From the NCBI GenBank assembly GCA_000697665.1, contig KL197715.1:502206-566205 (forward strand): a stretch of 64,000 bases of DNA. Direction: 5' to 3'. The DNA comes from Jaapia argillacea MUCL 33604. Taxonomy: Eukaryota > Basidiomycota > Agaricomycetes > Jaapiales > Jaapiaceae. Under the pieces are notes generated by a model, which made no database searches, was not told the DNA's origin, and worked only from the letters and a program-made list of their open reading frames with translations. Both the position numbers and the translations under genes were made by a program. Of the stretch, positions 1-10,165 are shown one piece after another. Positions within the stretch are counted from its first letter, which is position 1; each line of letters begins with the position of its first letter.

Positions 1-240
1 ATATTGATGGAGATAATTCTCGTCTGTTCAAGTAATAGCGCACATATCAACATGAATGGAGCCCACCAAGACAGTAAGCAACGACATACCATCTTGGAAG
101 TCAAGCTTGGACGTGGTGTTTTGTCTGATAAATCAGTTGTTCAGGTGTTGAATTGGATTGCAATGTGGGATGCGGAGGCTCACTTGGCTCACAAAGATTT
201 GATGGATTTGCACACGGATGAGATGCTCTGTGTCATTTCA
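1..240 (-). pseudogene. Truncated copy of gene X, exon 1/intron 1/exon 2 junction
   Basis: Read on the minus strand, this piece matches the exon 1-intron 1-exon 2 boundary of the relic at 2650-3157, and its exon 2 start matches the intact gene at 6256-8823. It has an exon ending in the codons for LDFQD, a GTATGT donor, an intron with a CTGAT branch-like site, and an exon starting DENYLHQY after an AG. The window begins inside exon 2, so the full extent is unknown. At about 200-205 the homology stops abruptly and the flank of the duplicated unit begins, so the copy has lost its true 5' part. I infer a relic, not an active gene. Confidence 0.6.
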
Positions 241-841
241 TCTACTACACTTTGAGTGGAGAAGGAGTCGCTCATTGTGCTAGTGTGATACACCCAAGTC
301 TAAGATGTGGGTCGAAAAGTACTGTTTGAGAACAATGGAGGTCAGTAAGAAGTTGACGTGAAGGGGAAGAAAGATGGAGAGATCAGTTAACGGTTTTCTA
401 GGCCGCCGCTCCGTAGAGCGTAGTGCATAACATCAGTGGACATCAGAGCCCAGTGCGTTTCATCCCAAGACTCGAGAAAATGGACGTTGGACTCACCCTC
501 ATTGAAAGATAAAGGTAGATGAGCAGGACGTGGGTGGTTGAGCGCAGAAATTTTTGAGACGGATACAAGGCAGCCACTGAACCAAGCAGAGCCAAACACA
601 GGCTTCGATCAATGATCGGGACAACCACTGGACAACGACCTTCTCATGTCACACTAGCATGAACATCAGCTACTGACAGCCATGATTGTGTTTACCGTAA
701 ACCGTTGCTCTGCCTCTGAGATTATTGTCTATCATAAATACTATATAACCTCGTGCTTGTCTCTCCATCCGTGCTATAGCTTTTCTTTCCCCCTCTCTCA
801 GTATCAATCTCTCTCATTTTTGTATTCAATCTTTGCCCACC
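205..841. repeat. 5' flank of duplicated unit A, with promoter of DUF1766 copy 1
   Basis: Bases from about 205 onward are repeated, diverged, from about 3163 (unit B). Shared landmarks include the segment around 380-530 and its partner at 3355-3475. No gene is seen. A TATATAA at 742-748 lies about 94 bases before the DUF1766 start codon at 842 and is followed by a pyrimidine-rich leader, typical of a basidiomycete core promoter. The matching site in unit B (3698-3706) is a weaker ATATAAC. Confidence 0.6.
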
Positions 842-1985
842 ATGGCCACCCACCAAGACATCCTCATCGAATCCCTTGTTGTTCTCACATTATTGGGCAA
901 ACCACCTAGCCCAAACAAAGATCTATCTGGTCAAGCCCCTCTCGACAAGGGGTTCATAGTTGAGTTTCATCTCCATGATAATTCCAAGGATTCCAGTAGA
1001 CCTTTTCTACATAACCCAACCCCATACATCCCTTCCCCTGGCGGGAGAGGTGATGGGCAACTCCGCGGCGCGCTACCCAGTATGCTGAATAATATGTCGA
1101 TTTCGATGTTGATCCTGATACCACAATATGCACTGTATCAATCGTTGACGATGCACATCCCTTCCCCTAGTGGGAGAGGTGATCTCCTCGGCGCGCTACC
1201 CAGCACATCGAATAATATGTCGATTTCGATGTCGATCGCAATACCACAAAACCCAACCCCATACTACCCTTCCCCTGGCAGGAGAGGTGATGGACAACTC
1301 CCTGGCATGCTACCCAGCATGCCGAATAATATGTCAATTTCGATGTCGATCCCGATACCACAATATGCACTGTATCAACCGTTTATGATGCAATGTATTA
1401 ATTCGCCTGTGCCCCAGCAACCCAATACCCCTCCTCATCCGAACTTGATTCCCAGGCCTCCCATTCCGAATGGTTCTGGTTCTGGTTCACCCTATACCCC
1501 CACTCGATCAGATATACCGAATATTTCCCACCCTCACCCCCATCCTGATCTCAACTCCCCATCCTGATCTCAACTCCCCACCCCCATCGAAACTCGACCC
1601 GCCTACCCCGCCACATCAGGGACCACCACATACCCGTCCCCACTCTGACTTTGCTCTCCCCCCGCCCGCCCCCGAACTTGCCTCCTCCACATCCTCTCCT
1701 CCCCCAGGCCCAGCAACCCTGCCTAACTGCCAACCCTGCGCAGCTTCTACCCCTCCTGCACCCATCTCTACTTCGACCTCCACCTCTGCATCGGGTAGTA
1801 TGAATGGAACAGTACAATGTAGTGGATGGACTATGGCTAGGAAACAATGTAGGTGTCGGATTAAGTTGAGAGGTGTGGATGTTGTGGGTGGGGAGAAGTT
1901 TTGCTATCAGCATAAGGAAGTATTGATGGATTCTTCTGGATTTTATTTGAAGAAGAAAGGGAATAAGGGTACGACCGGATCTTAG
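842..1985 (+). pseudogene. DUF1766 copy 1, frameshifted and truncated
   Basis: The first codons (MATHQD...) and the proline-rich stretch ending in a Cys/His cluster match the intact copy at 3806-5309. Three things break it. A 19-bp tandem duplication at about 1543-1580 shifts the frame. The 3' exons with the GIY-YIG-like part are missing, because sequence after the Cys/His cluster jumps to what lies downstream of the stop in copy 2. It also carries three tandem units of about 115 bp (about 1021-1380) that copy 2 lacks. The Cys/His motif (CSGWTMARKQC ... FCYQH) is still readable in the shifted frame. A short spliced protein cannot be excluded, but a full DUF1766 protein is impossible. Confidence 0.75.
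1021..1380 (+). repeat. Three-unit coding minisatellite, about 115 bp per unit
   Basis: Three successive blocks begin with the codons for (Y/H)xPSPxGRGD and continue through LPSMxNNMSISM to a run of hydrophobic codons. They start at about 1021, 1155 and 1255. Units 1 and 3 are the most complete; unit 2 is shorter at both ends. The array sits in the N-terminal part of DUF1766 copy 1 and is absent from copy 2, where the flanking codons are directly joined. It therefore arose after the duplication or was lost from copy 2. Confidence 0.7.
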
Positions 1986-2334
1986 TAAGTCAGGAACAAG
2001 TCGTGGTTGTATGTATAATCTTCTTGAACTTTGAAGGGACGGTTAGGACTCTGCTCGATATCACGAATGGACTGTCGTGTGATTTTTCTTGTATTGCTTC
2101 TCATCTTTATTATATTAGGCCTCAGTGACATGCTTGTAGTTAATGTAGTTTCCTATAATAAGCATATAAGTTTGCGCCCACTTCTTCTACTGTAGTATGT
2201 GTGCATGGAGCCGCCCTTGAATCTGTTGATCTTTCGTTCACACGTCCTTTTCACTTGCACAGCAACAAAACAGATGACATACGACAACTGAACAGTCGAT
2301 ATGACGAGTACCAAGAAACACAGGAGACCATCCT
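1986..2334. other. Spacer of unit A, no gene seen
   Basis: This stretch aligns with 5329-5703 of unit B once the MITE at 5431-5567 is removed. It includes the empty MITE target site near 2085-2100 (a single TTTCTTGT). No coding potential is seen. Confidence 0.5.
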
Positions 2335-2662
2335 CTAATCACCGCCACCTTCTTCCCAATGGGTCGAACAAGACCCATCCATCCTATTCCTGCCTGCCAA
2401 GACATACAAGGGACCTTTCGTGGTTGAGGCAACCCACTCAGGTATGCTCACTTCGCCACTCGGCGTTAAAAATTGTATGTTTCGGTAACAAATCCACTCG
2501 CCTCCCAACCCGCCCCGCTCCAAAATGAGTGGTTTTTCCATTGAGGACCAGGACAACAAATACGCTGCATCAAACCAGGAACAGTAGTGGGGGTCAAGCT
2601 AAATTGCAGCTAGGATGTTACTCTCCGAGTCCTGAGCAGATGTCTCAATGATTATTGATCAA
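2335..2662 (-). pseudogene. Gene X relic, last exon joined to an early intron
   Basis: Read on the minus strand, the end of intron 2 and the first codons of exon 3 (DSESNILAA) run straight into the equivalent of the last exon (LDPHYCSWFDA..., EKPLILERGG, then FLTPSGEVSIPEWV to a stop at 2335). Exons 3-5 of the intact gene are missing, so an internal deletion is clear. The last exon keeps its reading frame and lacks a 16-codon stretch present in the intact copy. This conservation supports the last-exon call in the intact gene. Confidence 0.65.
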
Positions 2663-3157
2663 ATCTTTGCAAGCCAAGTGAGCCTCCGCATCCCGCATTG
2701 CAATCCAATCCAACAGCTGAAAACCTGGTTTGCTAGACAAATCACCACATCCAAGCTCGACTTCCAAGATGGTCTGTCGTTGCTTACTGTCTCGATGAGC
2801 TCCATATATGCTGATATGTGCGCTATCCCTTGAAAAGACGAGAATTATCTCCATCAATATCTCGCCACCTACTACATCATATCTCTCATCTGCACGCTTC
2901 CTGATATCCGTCCAGTATTCGTCGGCAACAGCACCTTGAAGTCCACCTGTCAAAACTACTCATACCTAAAATCCCTCCCGAAGCGTCATAAAGAACGTGA
3001 TCTGCTCCTTGCCCCATCGCAAAGGGTATTGGCACTCTTTTCTGAATATTAGGTCCTCACCGAGATTAAGAAAGGTGTGCAGCTCTCCGCCGATGCCAAT
3101 TACAATGCCGATGCTGCCCATTACCGGCAAATGATTCAATACTCGCAATATGTGTTG
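2650..3157 (+). pseudogene. Inverted gene X relic (end of exon 1, intron 1, exon 2)
   Basis: On the plus strand this carries LRIPHCNPIQQL...LDFQD, an intron with the same branch-like CTGAT as the other copies, and then exon 2 (DENYLHQYLATYYIISLIC ... QYSQYV). An in-frame TAG follows LALFSEY. It is opposite in orientation to the relic at 2335-2662, and the two meet around 2655-2662 at a shared ATCAAATC. It ends near 3157, where unit B begins. Confidence 0.65.
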
Positions 3158-3162
3158 GTTTC

Positions 3163-3805
3163 ACACACAGATGAGATGCTCTGTGTCATTTCATCTACTA
3201 TGTTACAAAATCTTTCTGAAGTGAAGAGAAGGAGTCCCCCATTGTGCTAGTGTGATATGCCCAAGTGTAAGGTGTAACGAGAGGGTCGAAAAGCACTGTT
3301 TGAAGGGAAATGGAGGTCAAAAAAACATCGATGCGAAGGAGAAGAATGATGGAGAGATCAGTTAACGGTTTTCTAGGCCGCCGCTCCGGAGAGCGTAGTG
3401 CATAACATCGGTGGACATCAGAGCCCAGTGCGTTTCATCCCAAGACTCTAGAAATTAGATGCTGGACTCACCTTCGCTGAAAGATGAAGGAGGACGAGCA
3501 GGACGTGGCGGTTGAGCGTAGAATCTTTGGGACCCATATAACACAACTATTGGACAAGCAGAGCCAAATGCAGGCTTCGATCAAACTAACAATGATCGGC
3601 ATACACCCCCAACTCACAGCCATCATGCTGACTGTAAACCGTTGCTCTGGCAGCGGCGTCGCCTCTGTGAGATCGTCTATAATAATATCCTTAGATCCCA
3701 TATAACTTCGTGCTCATGTCTCCCTCCCATGCTGTAGCCTTTCTTTCCCCCGGGCCCCCCCTCTGTATCATTCTCTCTGGTATTTATATTCAACCTTTGT
3801 CCACC
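3163..3805. repeat. 5' flank of duplicated unit B, promoter of DUF1766 copy 2
   Basis: This is a diverged copy of 205-841. It starts at the block containing GATGAGATGCTCTGTG, which is also at about 207, and runs to the start codon at 3806. No gene is seen. A pyrimidine-rich leader and a weak TATA-like ATATAAC (about 3700) precede the start. Confidence 0.6.
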
Positions 3806-5309
3806 ATGGCCACCCGCCAAGATGACGTCCTCATCGAAATCTTGGGTGCTCTCGCACTATCATATATTATTTCGCCTGTGCCCCAGCAACCCAATACCCC
3901 TCCTCGTCCGAACTTGATTTCCAGGCCTCCCATTCCGAGTGCTTCTGGTTCACCTTATACCCCCACTCGATCAGATACATCAAATATTCCCCGCCCTCGC
4001 CCCCATCCTGATCCCCACTCCGCACCTCCCCCATCAAAACTCGACCCGCCTACCTCGCCACATCAGAGACCACCACATACCCGTCCCCACTCCGACTCCG
4101 CTCTCCCCCCACCCGCCCCCCAACTCGCCTCTTCCATATCCTCTCCTCCTCGGTATCGTCCATTAACGACCAAACCTTCCCCAGGTTTAGCAACCCCGCC
4201 TAACCGCGGACCCCGCGCAGTATCCACCCCTACCACCCCCATCTCCGCTTCCACTTCCTCGCCCACTCGTGGTACGAATGGAACGGTACAATGTAGTGGA
4301 TACACTGCTACTGGGAAACAATGTACGCGTCAGGTCAAGTTGAGCGATGTGGATGTTGGGGGTGGGGAGAAGTTTTGTCATCAGCATACGAAAGTGTTGA
4401 TGGTTCCTTCTGGGTTTTTCTCGAGGAAGGGAGGGAGTGACTGGATTGGATTCAAAGGTGAATGGTTTGGATTGTGTTTTTTTTTTCCCCAAAAAACTGA
4501 TTTGGTTGGGTTTTTGGGTAGATTGGATACCGGATCATTTGAGCATGGAAACGCAGGCTGCGTTGCGAGCTGAGATGGAGAAAGCTCGATCACTCTCAGA
4601 CGAGCCAGGGTACATCTACACTTTCGAGATCCTAGGTACGTCCACCCCCCCTTCTTTCTCTCCTCCCTCTCCCCCCCTAACTCCCAACCAAACACAGACC
4701 CGACCACCCCAACCCAACTACACCTCAAAGTAGGCCGAACGACAAACCTTGCAATTCGTCTCAACCAATGGGCGAATCGATGTGGTTCAAAAGAGCAAGT
4801 TGTTCGTGGGTTTTATCCTGACCCTCAAGATTTTAATCCAGGTGAAGAGAGTTCGCTGATGAAAGGGAGGATTAAGCCTGGGGAGAAGGTTCCTTGGTGT
4901 CATCGGCTGGAGAGGTTGATACATTTGGAACTCGGAGATTTGGTTGAGAGTGGGGTTTATAGGGAGGCTGGGTGGCCTACTAACGTTGGTGGTGGGAAGG
5001 ACGGTAAGGATGGGACGAAGGGGAAGGGGAAGGATGGTGCGATTGTGTCTGGGTTGGCTACTCCTCCTAGGAAACGGAAACCTTCTGCAGCCAAATTACA
5101 GACCAAACGTTGTCCAGATTGTGAGCCCCCCTTCTCCCTTTTTCTACCCTCGTATCCAGGATGTTGATGGCTGCGCAGGTGGAAGTTTGCATAAAGAAAT
5201 TTTCACGTTTGCTCGGATCGAACGAGAGGAGTATAAAGGGAAGGAATGGGAGAGTATCGTGAAACCTATTATTGAAAAGTGGGGCGGGTTTGTTGAGGCG
5301 TATGTTTGA
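3806..5309 (+). CDS. DUF1766 / T5orf172 GIY-YIG-superfamily protein, intact copy
   Basis: Four exons (3806-4457, 4522-4635, 4698-5120, 5179-5309) close in phase to a 439-aa protein. Residues 1-155 are Pro/Ser-rich and look disordered. A Cys/His knuckle (CSGYTATGKQC ... FCHQH) lies near 160-190. After it come PGYIYTFEI and LKVGRTTNLAIRLNQW, the hallmark strands of the DUF1766/T5orf172 branch of the GIY-YIG superfamily, and later CPDC (about 394) and a C-terminal helix. The family is expanded in basidiomycetes, and its biochemical role is not settled; nuclease or DNA-binding activity would be inference from the fold. The start was chosen because it matches the start of copy 1. The gene is convergent with gene X. 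Confidence 0.85.
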
Positions 5310-5421
5310 TGGCTTGAAGGTTTTTGTAAGAGGGGAACAAGTTGTTGGGTGTATGTGCGATTTCCTTCTTGGGATGTTGAATGGGACGTTGGGACTGTGG
5401 TTGATATCACTATTGAACGAT

Positions 5422-5576
5422 GTTTCTTGTTAGGTTCGGAGCGAGCCATTCTCCGTGCCCACGCGTGGGCTCCGCACACCTTCTCTCGAAGGTGTGCGGA
5501 GCCCGAATTTCTCTCCCTTATCGGGATCTGCTCACCTGAAAAGGAGAAGGGGATTGATCCGAACCTAGTTTCTTGT
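5422..5576. mobile_element. MITE of 137 bp with 10-bp TIRs and 9-bp target duplication
   Basis: The element spans 5431-5567. Its termini are perfect 10-bp inverted repeats (TAGGTTCGGA / TCCGAACCTA). It is flanked by direct repeats GTTTCTTGT at 5422-5430 and 5568-5576. Unit A carries the site with a single copy (near 2090), which is a natural empty site. Inside is a perfect 16-bp stem with a 6-base loop (5467-5504), overlapping a 14-bp palindrome (5457-5470). It has no ORF, so it is non-autonomous. The 8-9 bp duplication fits hAT or Mutator-type transposases; the family cannot be fixed from one copy. Confidence 0.85.
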
Positions 5577-5703
5577 ATTGCTTCCCACCCCCAGGCCCCA
5601 GTGACATGCGTGTAGTTTGTGTATTTTCCTTCAGAAACTGCACGCATTTGCACCCACTCTTTCGACTGTAGTATGTGTGCGTGGAGCCGCCCTTGAAACT
5701 GTG

Positions 5704-6147
5704 GATTGCGGGCGAGATGCCTGCGTGCAGATAAGGACGAGAGTTCGGACAGCGGGAAGAAGCCAAGATAGTCGGAGGAGGATGACGGAGGAGTGGTGAT
5801 TTGAGGTTGTAAGCTATAGGTCGACTGTCGAAGGCCCACGTAAAGCACGCTGAGATTTCGAGGGGAAAACTAAGCTGGTTATTTGGGAGTCTGTACTGTA
5901 GCTTATATAGGTGTGAGGAGAAAGGACCGTGGCTATGAAAGAAATATGTGAAAGAGAGTAAGCGCGACATGATAATAGCAAGTGGTGGCCTCGATATCTG
6001 TGATAATAAGCAATAGCGACTAGTACGATAAAGGGAAGTGGATGTGAACCTTGTGAAAGGGAGGGAGAAACAAAAGAAAAGAAAGAAATCACGACGACGT
6101 CGAATACGATCGCGTGCGCGCACAGACATATCTCAAGCGATACACCT
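5704..6147. other. Insertion of about 430 bp in unit B with a promoter-like minus strand
   Basis: Unit A reads directly across this point (near 2220-2235), whereas unit B has about 430 extra bases between similar octamers (CTGTGGAT on the left, CTGTTAAT on the right), perhaps a degraded target duplication. On the minus strand it shows a TATATAAG at about 5903-5910 with a pyrimidine-rich leader. No convincing ORF or clear terminal inverted repeat is seen. It lies between the stops of DUF1766 copy 2 and gene X. It could be a non-autonomous element or sequence lost from unit A. Confidence 0.4.
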
Positions 6148-6255
6148 GTTAATCTTTCGTGCACACGTCCTTCTCGCCCCAAGTTGCAGAGCAACAAAAC
6201 AGTCGACATACGACAATCGGACAGTCGATATGACGAGTACCAAGGGGACCATCCT

Positions 6256-8823
6256 CTAATCACTGCCACCTTCTTCCCAATGGATCGGACGAGACCCATC
6301 CGTCCTATTCCTGCCTACCAAGACATACAAGGGACCTTTCGTAATAGCAGCGACCCACTCAGGTATGGCTAATTCGTAGCTCGGCGTTAAGAATTGTACG
6401 GTCCCTGGAGTAAGTGAGCCATTATCCCCGTGATGATCGTCCTTGTGCTTTCGGCAACAAATCCACTTGCCTCCCGACCCGCACCGCTCCAAAACGAGCG
6501 GTTTTTCCAAGGAGGACCAGGACGACAGATATTCTGCATCGAACCAGGAACAGTAGCGGGGGTCAAGCCACAGACGGAAGGAGACATTCCTGGTGTAGAA
6601 AGTTCTCCAACAAGGGCCCCAGTCCTAATGATGAGACATTCAAGTGAGCAACGAAATACTGATGGTGTGTTGCAGAGGGCTCACCATGGCATAAAGTACA
6701 CTGGGATAATATGGACGGAATGTCCACTTCCGATGGCCGCCCTCGTCGACGATATCACTCTCCCAATACCTCTTCAACTCGATCGTTAAAAACTTCCTGA
6801 GATTCTTTGCCCCCTTGCGGGCTTCATCGTCGCAACACCTCAAGTCCTCTGCCGTCACACGCAGAATCTCATCAGAGCAGGTTATATATCGGGTAGCGAT
6901 TCTTAAGATTGTGTGGAAACAGCGGATGGTGGCTTCGGTCCATTGGGCTGAGTCATCGGCTGCAAACCCGTATGTCCTAATGATATGGCGTGAGTATCGA
7001 GGCAATTTGAGCGACAGGTAGTATGATAAACAAACCTGACAGCACAAGCTATGAGTTCCCGACAAAGCTGCTTTCTCCGCTGAGGTGAAATTGCCCTGAC
7101 GATGCAAAGATTTGCCTTAAATGCAGCGCGACCTGGCTGCCACCACCATTCCCGTAAGATATCTCGGTAAACAATCGCAAATGGATCGGCAAAGTACGAG
7201 ATAGCAAGAGAAAGCTTGGCGGTCGATGATCGCGTTTGGCTAAGTCGGCCCATAATGCCGAGGAGGTCTTCCTGAATTTCCTCGTCGAGAATGAAGAAAA
7301 GAGGTTTACCAGCACTTTCTGTGAGTATAAACGACAGCCTATCACAAAGAATATCCCTGGCTGAGGTTTGGATTGGATCCTCTGCGTATGCTCACATTAG
7401 AGACGCTTGCAACAGAGTGATTCAAGACATACCTAATGCGTCGTCTTCTAGAAGGAACTGGCAAAAGGGAATGACCAGGGATTTCCAGGCGTTTGCCCGA
7501 CCTAGACGGAAGGAAGACCTTTCCATCAATATCCACAACAGGTGGTTGAGCAGCTGGGAAAAAATGACACGGGACAACGGGTCGAGGCATCGGGCTTGCT
7601 GGACCCAGCAGCGCAAGGCAGAAGGCCCTATCAAATCGGCCATGGACGTGTTGGAGGTTTTCTTCGACAGGTAAAATGCTGCTAGTACGTTACTCTCCGA
7701 GGTCCTGAGCAGATGTCTCGATGAATATTGATCAAATCCAAAGGGAATGGATATTTAAACACATACTGCGAGTATTGGATCATTTGCCGGTAATGGGCAG
7801 CATCGGCATTATAATTGGCATCGGCGGAGAGCTGCACACCTTTCTTGATCTCGGTGAGGACCTGAGATTCAGAAAAGAGCGCCAATGCCCTTCGCGACGG
7901 GGCAAGGAGCAGTTCACGTTCTCTATGACGCTTCGGGAGGGATTTTAGGTATGAGCAGTTTTGACGGATTGACTTCAAGGCGCCGTTGGCCACGAATACT
8001 GGACGGATATCAGGAAGCGCGCAGATGAGGGATATGATGTAGTAGGTGGCGAGATATTGATGGAGGTAATTCTCGTCTCTTTAAGTGATAGCGCACATAT
8101 CAGCATATATGCAGCCCACCGAGACAGTGAAAGAAGGGCATACCGGAGGAATGCTGTCAGTTTTCGGCAATCTGATCGCACTCCAGCCGTAATGAACTCC
8201 GTTTGAAATGAACTGTGTAGTTCGGTGACGCTTTCTACGAGGGACGATAATGGTCGAGGGGGTCGGAGGAGCATGCGAATTGGCCGATGCTGGAGGAAGC
8301 CGTGATTCAAGAGATACCCATGGTTTTCCATCCGCCAGAGTTCCTGGGCCCTAGCCACCCTCGTAATGATACGATCAAGGATCGCGTTCGGTCCCATCCC
8401 CAAGCGCTCTGCAGCCATGCCTGCCAGCTTATCCAATTTCCCGCCGGCCTTAGAAATCCAGTTTCCCATTGTGCGACCCGGACCCATCTGATTGGACACG
8501 GTTGAGTCACTTGCACCATCCATATCGACAAGGGCAGGTATTTCATCCACCTTTCTGTTGATATGATCAAGGGCCACGTTCGGCCCCATTCCCAAACGTT
8601 CGGCAGCTTGACCCAGCAGCTTTTCCAACTTTACGCCAGCCTTATAAATCCAGTTGCCCCATATGCGACCCGGACCCATCTGATTGGAAACGGTCGAGTC
8701 ACTTGCACTGTCCGTCTCGAAGTTCAGATCCAAGCTATCGGAATCGTCGACGAAGGCAGGTATTTCGTTCGCGTGATGCGTAGACGAGGGAGTCGGGTAC
8801 ACCCCACCAGAGGCAGATGGCAT
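6256..8823 (-). CDS. Gene X: unrecognised 756-aa protein with duplicated N-terminal module
   Basis: Six exons close in phase: 8823-8144, 8078-7767, 7704-7433, 7381-7036, 6976-6685, 6624-6256. I do not recognise the family. Residues about 38-160 hold two copies of a module of about 60 aa (SDSTVSNQMGPGR, GNWI, then AERLGMGPN). The rest looks helical: DENYLHQYLATYYIISLIC (about 227-), a basic SLPKRHRERE stretch, and QLLNHLLWILMERSSFRLGR further on. It ends in an aromatic, Trp-rich region (EWVAAITKGPLYVLVGR...). No transmembrane segment or catalytic motif is evident. Splice sites are supported by relics at 1-240, 2335-2662 and 2650-3157. It is tail to tail with DUF1766 copy 2. A TATAAA-like site lies about 55 bases upstream of the start. 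Confidence 0.7.
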
Positions 8824-9360
8824 GATGATGGAGATGTGTGGAAGACTACATCCTCAGCTCGATGAATAGTACGATGTTTATAGGCACAGACATGGGAGGC
8901 CATGGCGTCCGAGCTTCGGCAGATGGGCAATCCTGATGCACCTGACACACTCCGTTGCGCGTTCAAAAGCAGCAGCGCTCGAAGAGGGAAACGGATGTGA
9001 CGGAATAGAGAACTCGATATATGCGTGGAAACGGTGGGGTCGCTTGCATCATCCTTCTCAACGCTCAGACCGGACCAATCGAAATCGTGGACGAGGGGAA
9101 GTATTTCGTCCGCCTGAGGGAGTGATATGTACCGCCAGAGTCAGATGGCATGAGGATGAGCGAGACGAGGCGAAGGCTACATTCCCAGATAGCACATAGT
9201 GCGACGTTTATAGACATAGAGATGGAAGAACCATGGCATCCGAGCCTCGGAACATGGAAAATACTGATGTACACGACACACTCCGTTCCGGTTGCGAAAG
9301 CAGCAGCGCTCGAGCAGGGCAACAAGCCTGATGGACAAGAAACTCGATACTTGCGATAGA
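8690..9360 (-). repeat. Tandem duplication of gene X promoter and first codons
   Basis: About 8690-9015 is repeated, diverged, at about 9030-9355. The outer copy keeps the minus-strand start region (MPSDSGG... against MPSASGG... in the gene), the upstream TATAAA-like box (about 9204 against 8877) and a GCAGCAGCGCTCGA segment (8971 and 9300). The outer coding part falls out of frame within about 30 codons. The active gene is the inner copy; the outer one is a spare promoter with a dead first exon. Confidence 0.6.
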
Positions 9361-10165
9361 TCGTCGATTTATGGGTACGGCTTTAGCGGGGAAGCGGTCA
9401 AACACAAGGGACCAACAAAGTAGGATACCCCGCGTGCCAGGAGCCAGTAATCAAGAATTTTCATGACCAGGGTTCGGTTTTCTAGGGAACAGGCGTCAAG
9501 TGGAACATCAAGGTCAGCGTTTAGCCTCTGTCACGCAACCGTCACGGCCTTGACACGTCTCCAACACGTCCTCGTTGACTGCTGAGCTTGTTTGTCTTCT
9601 TTCCCGTCATATCCGCTGGCGGCTGGCTTGATATCCCTCATACTTATTCCCAAAAGCTTTTCCTAGAATCGAAATGGTGAGACCGATATCCCATGCACAT
9701 AGAAACCATACCTCAACTTTGGAACCACACAGTCTGCGCTATTCAACTTTGAATCACTTTTGAGGGTCATACTCCTGATGATTTGTACATGCACGTACAT
9801 ACGTGCAGTCGCGCCACGTCTAATTGATAGGAACAAAGAGGGGTGAGTCGCGTGCCCTATACCTTTCTTCGTCTGTTCGTACTTTGTAGTCATTCGCGCA
9901 TCACTCACCTCGAAATATGCGTGATAGGTTCCTTGGGCTCTTATGGATGTGCGCGCGGATAGGTTCGTCCATGCTTCAATGTCCCAAATCCAACACCAAT
10001 CTCAGCTGACGGATATTCACATATTATAGGAGAACGACTATCACCCTACGTGGCACTCGCGTGTTTCGCAATGGCGATGAGCCTTATTATCCAGTAGTCA
10101 TACACTCTATAATGATAGTAGCCCAAGTACAACAAAATCGATACATACGACCTCTCACAACGGCA
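9361..10165. other. Gene-free interval between gene X and SMC2
   Basis: No ORF with protein-like composition is seen, and no repeat unit from the 1-9 kb block recurs here. The last 100 bases before the SMC2 stop on the minus strand are presumably its 3' UTR. Confidence 0.4.

Noticed and set aside
842-1567. DUF1766 copy 1 as a functional short gene
   Set aside because: The frame is shifted by a 19-bp duplication and the GIY-YIG-like exons are absent; better treated as a pseudogene.
5144-5848. 234-aa minus-strand frame downstream of the DUF1766 gene
   Set aside because: It runs across the MITE, the DUF1766 3' exon and the unit B insert, and has no protein-like composition; a chance frame.
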